From Roseibium sp. (GTDB taxonomy: Bacteria; Pseudomonadota; Alphaproteobacteria; Rhizobiales; Stappiaceae): a stretch of DNA of 64,000 nt. Position numbers and translations under genes: made by a program. The stretch spans positions 186,001 through 250,000 of the forward strand of contig JAEPNV010000002.1 of assembly GCA_017643215.1 (NCBI GenBank). The letters run 5' to 3'. A model generated the notes under the pieces. That model was not told the origin of the DNA, made no database searches, and was given only the letters and a program-made list of their open reading frames with translations. Below, piece after piece: positions 62,791 to 64,000 of the stretch; position 1 is the first letter of the stretch, and each line of letters starts with the position of its first letter.

Positions 62791-63861
62791 TCAAAGGCTG
62801 CCGGACGCGGCCATTTCCATATAGGTGGTGTCGAAGCGCAGCTTCACATTGGTCGCGTCGCCATAAACCGAGCCGTCCGGGAACGATACACCGACAAATT
62901 CCGGGCTCGGCGCGCCTTCACCCAATATGCCCTTGTCGAACAGGAATTCGGCCACGAACTTCATCGTTGCCGGCAGCTCCGCCGATTTCGTGAACTCTAC
63001 GGCTTCGGCAGGATCATAGAACATTTTCGTGGTTGAAAGCTGGGCGTCGTAGCCGGCGAGATCCGTTCCCGAGGCATCCGCCATGGCCGTTCGCGCAGCC
63101 GCGCCCGCCTCGCCATCGGAAGACATCAGCGCCATCAGTTCATACCAAGCCCCGACCAGCGCTTTGCCGAAATTCGGATTGTCGGCCAGCGTTTCGGTGT
63201 TTACCATCATGATGTCGATGATCTCGCCCGGGATCATGGAGCTGTCAAAAACCTTGGTGGCGTTGGCCTGCGCCTCGATTTCCGACAAAAGCGGATTCCA
63301 GGTCACCACCGCGGTGACGTCAGGTGTCGCGTAAGCGGCGATCATGTCCGCGTCGGACGTGTTGATGACGGTCAGGTCCCGCTCGCTCAAATCCACGGTG
63401 TCCAGGGCGCGGGCGAGCAGATAGTGTGATACGGACAGCTCAACGAGATTGACGTTCTGGCCGTTGATGTCCGCGAGCACGGACTTGTCCTTCAAAATGA
63501 TCCCGTCATTGCCGTTGGAATAATCCCCGACGATCAGCGCGGTCGTATCAACGCCGCCGCCAGCGGGGATCGACAGGGCGTCCATATTGGTCATCGAGCA
63601 GCCGTCGAACTCACCGGCCGTGTACTGGTTGATCGATTCCACGTAGTCGTTGATTTGAACGATCTCGACCGAAATGTCGTATTTATCGGCCCATTTCCTC
63701 ATGATGCCGCTGTCTTGCAGATAACCCCAAGGCATCCAGCCGACATAAATCGACCAGCAGACGCTGAAGTCTGTCTTTTCCTCTGCAAAGCTTGCCTGTG
63801 GCCCAAAGGGAAGGGCAAGGGCTGCGGCGAGCAGCGTGGCTTTGGCGAAATTCTTGATCAT
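62791..63861 (-). CDS. ABC transporter substrate-binding protein (urea-carboxylase-region type), predicted guanidine binding
   Basis: The protein (356 aa) has a Sec signal peptide ending near QASFA (about residue 25), then EKTDFSVCWSIYVGWMPWGY and later TGEFDGCSMTN-like and SIPAGGGVDTTALIVGDYSN segments. These match the periplasmic proteins found next to urea/guanidine carboxylase genes (the 'urea carboxylase region' ABC family as I recall it). It is the first gene after the riboswitch. The ATG at 63861 has AGGAG at 11 nt and lies inside a long-range inverted repeat. Guanidine as ligand is inferred from riboswitch and gdmH. Confidence 0.9.
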   Translation of the reverse strand: MIKNFAKATLLAAALALPFGPQASFAEEKTDFSVCWSIYVGWMPWGYLQDSGIMRKWADKYDISVEIVQINDYVESINQYTAGEFDGCSMTNMDALSIPAGGGVDTTALIVGDYSNGNDGIILKDKSVLADINGQNVNLVELSVSHYLLARALDTVDLSERDLTVINTSDADMIAAYATPDVTAVVTWNPLLSEIEAQANATKVFDSSMIPGEIIDIMMVNTETLADNPNFGKALVGAWYELMALMSSDGEAGAAARTAMADASGTDLAGYDAQLSTTKMFYDPAEAVEFTKSAELPATMKFVAEFLFDKGILGEGAPSPEFVGVSFPDGSVYGDATNVKLRFDTTYMEMAASGSL

Positions 63862-63934
63862 GGCGTGCGCGTCTCCTGATCTGGGCCGGATGTTTCCGGC
63901 TGTTCCCATCCTCAAGGTTGCGCACGCCCGGGAG
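63862..63934 (-). promoter_or_regulatory. Leader with alternative hairpins controlling the guanidine operon
   Basis: In the leader RNA two perfect inverted repeats share bases. CCCGGGAG at the end of the aptamer (63975-63968) can pair with CTCCCGGG (63934-63927), enclosing a small AGGTT/AACCT hairpin. GGCGTGCGC (63928-63920) can pair with GCGCACGCC (63870-63862), which touches the start codon and encloses the AGGAG ribosome-binding site. The two structures exclude each other because 63927-63928 belong to both. That is the layout of a riboswitch expression platform. No T-run is present, so control of translation or Rho access is likelier than intrinsic termination. Confidence 0.6.
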
Positions 63935-63966
63935 CAGGTTCGCGCGCGCGAAACCTCGTGCAGTTG

Positions 63967-64000
63967 TCTCCCGGGTTTTTGTCCCGCCGTGTCACCGGTT
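63967..64000 (-). ncRNA. Guanidine-I (ykkC) riboswitch, 3' part, cut by window edge
   Basis: The minus strand at the edge reads ACACGGC then GGGACAAAAACCCGGGAGA. The conserved end of the guanidine-I aptamer is, as I remember it, an ACACGG-like segment followed by a GGGAyAAAArCCCGGGAGA block. The match is nearly complete and lies about 105 nt upstream of the first gene of an operon with a guanidine-type transporter and hydrolase. The 5' part of the aptamer would be beyond position 64000. Confidence 0.8.

Noticed and set aside
1..64000. tRNA, rRNA, CRISPR or insertion-sequence features
   Set aside because: I looked for T-loop motifs, repeat-spacer patterns and transposase signatures on both strands and found none I could support.

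Overview
The window is high-GC, densely packed chromosomal DNA from an alphaproteobacterium, most likely of the Rhizobiales/Hyphomicrobiales type. Evidence is the core gene order (dnaE - rpsB - tsf - pyrH - frr - uppS - cdsA - dxr - rseP - bamA - lpxD - fabZ - lpxA - lpxI - lpxB, then gltA, gltX, comEC, lexA), the use of LpxI for lipid A, and a GAAC-N7-GAAC operator in front of lexA, which is the alphaproteobacterial form of the SOS box. No rRNA, tRNA, CRISPR array, insertion sequence, integrase or phage gene was seen.

Region 1 (1-24.6 kb) is housekeeping. A trace of lolD at the left edge is followed by a possible 33-residue membrane peptide, dnaE, the translation and envelope run down to lpxB, the convergent pair gltA/gltX on the minus strand, and comEC.

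Region 2 (24.6-45.5 kb) is catabolic and sits between comEC and lexA, which I recall as close neighbours in several Rhizobiales. It has two parts. The first (24.6-37.2 kb) looks like hydantoin, carbamoyl or amide scavenging. It contains a dihydropyrimidinase, a GntR/FCD regulator, a polyamine-type ABC importer, an amidase, a hydantoin-racemase homologue lacking both catalytic cysteines, a polar amino-acid ABC importer and a TrzA-like amidohydrolase. A 17-bp motif shared by its promoters suggests one regulon. The second (37.3-45.5 kb) is a minus-strand operon of a four-gene ABC importer, an SDR and a dimethylglycine/sarcosine-dehydrogenase-like flavoprotein, with a divergent LuxR-type regulator.

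Region 3 (46.3-59.1 kb) starts with lexA. It then carries a sugar-acid cluster: an esterase-like hydrolase, mannonate dehydratase (uxuA), a GntR repressor, a sugar ABC importer, a 2-hydroxyacid dehydrogenase and three consecutive Gfo/Idh/MocA dehydrogenases. Similar palindromic operators precede uxuA and the transporter.

Region 4 (59.1-64.0 kb, minus strand) is the most interesting part. The right edge holds the 3' end of what reads as a guanidine-I (ykkC) riboswitch. It is followed by a urea-carboxylase-type ABC importer, a ureohydrolase of the nickel guanidine-hydrolase (GdmH) type, a protein with 19 histidines in its first 37 residues, and a tiny membrane protein with a histidine-bearing periplasmic N-terminus. 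I read this as a guanidine uptake and hydrolysis operon in which two unfamiliar small proteins may handle nickel in place of the HypA/HypB-like helpers known from cyanobacteria.
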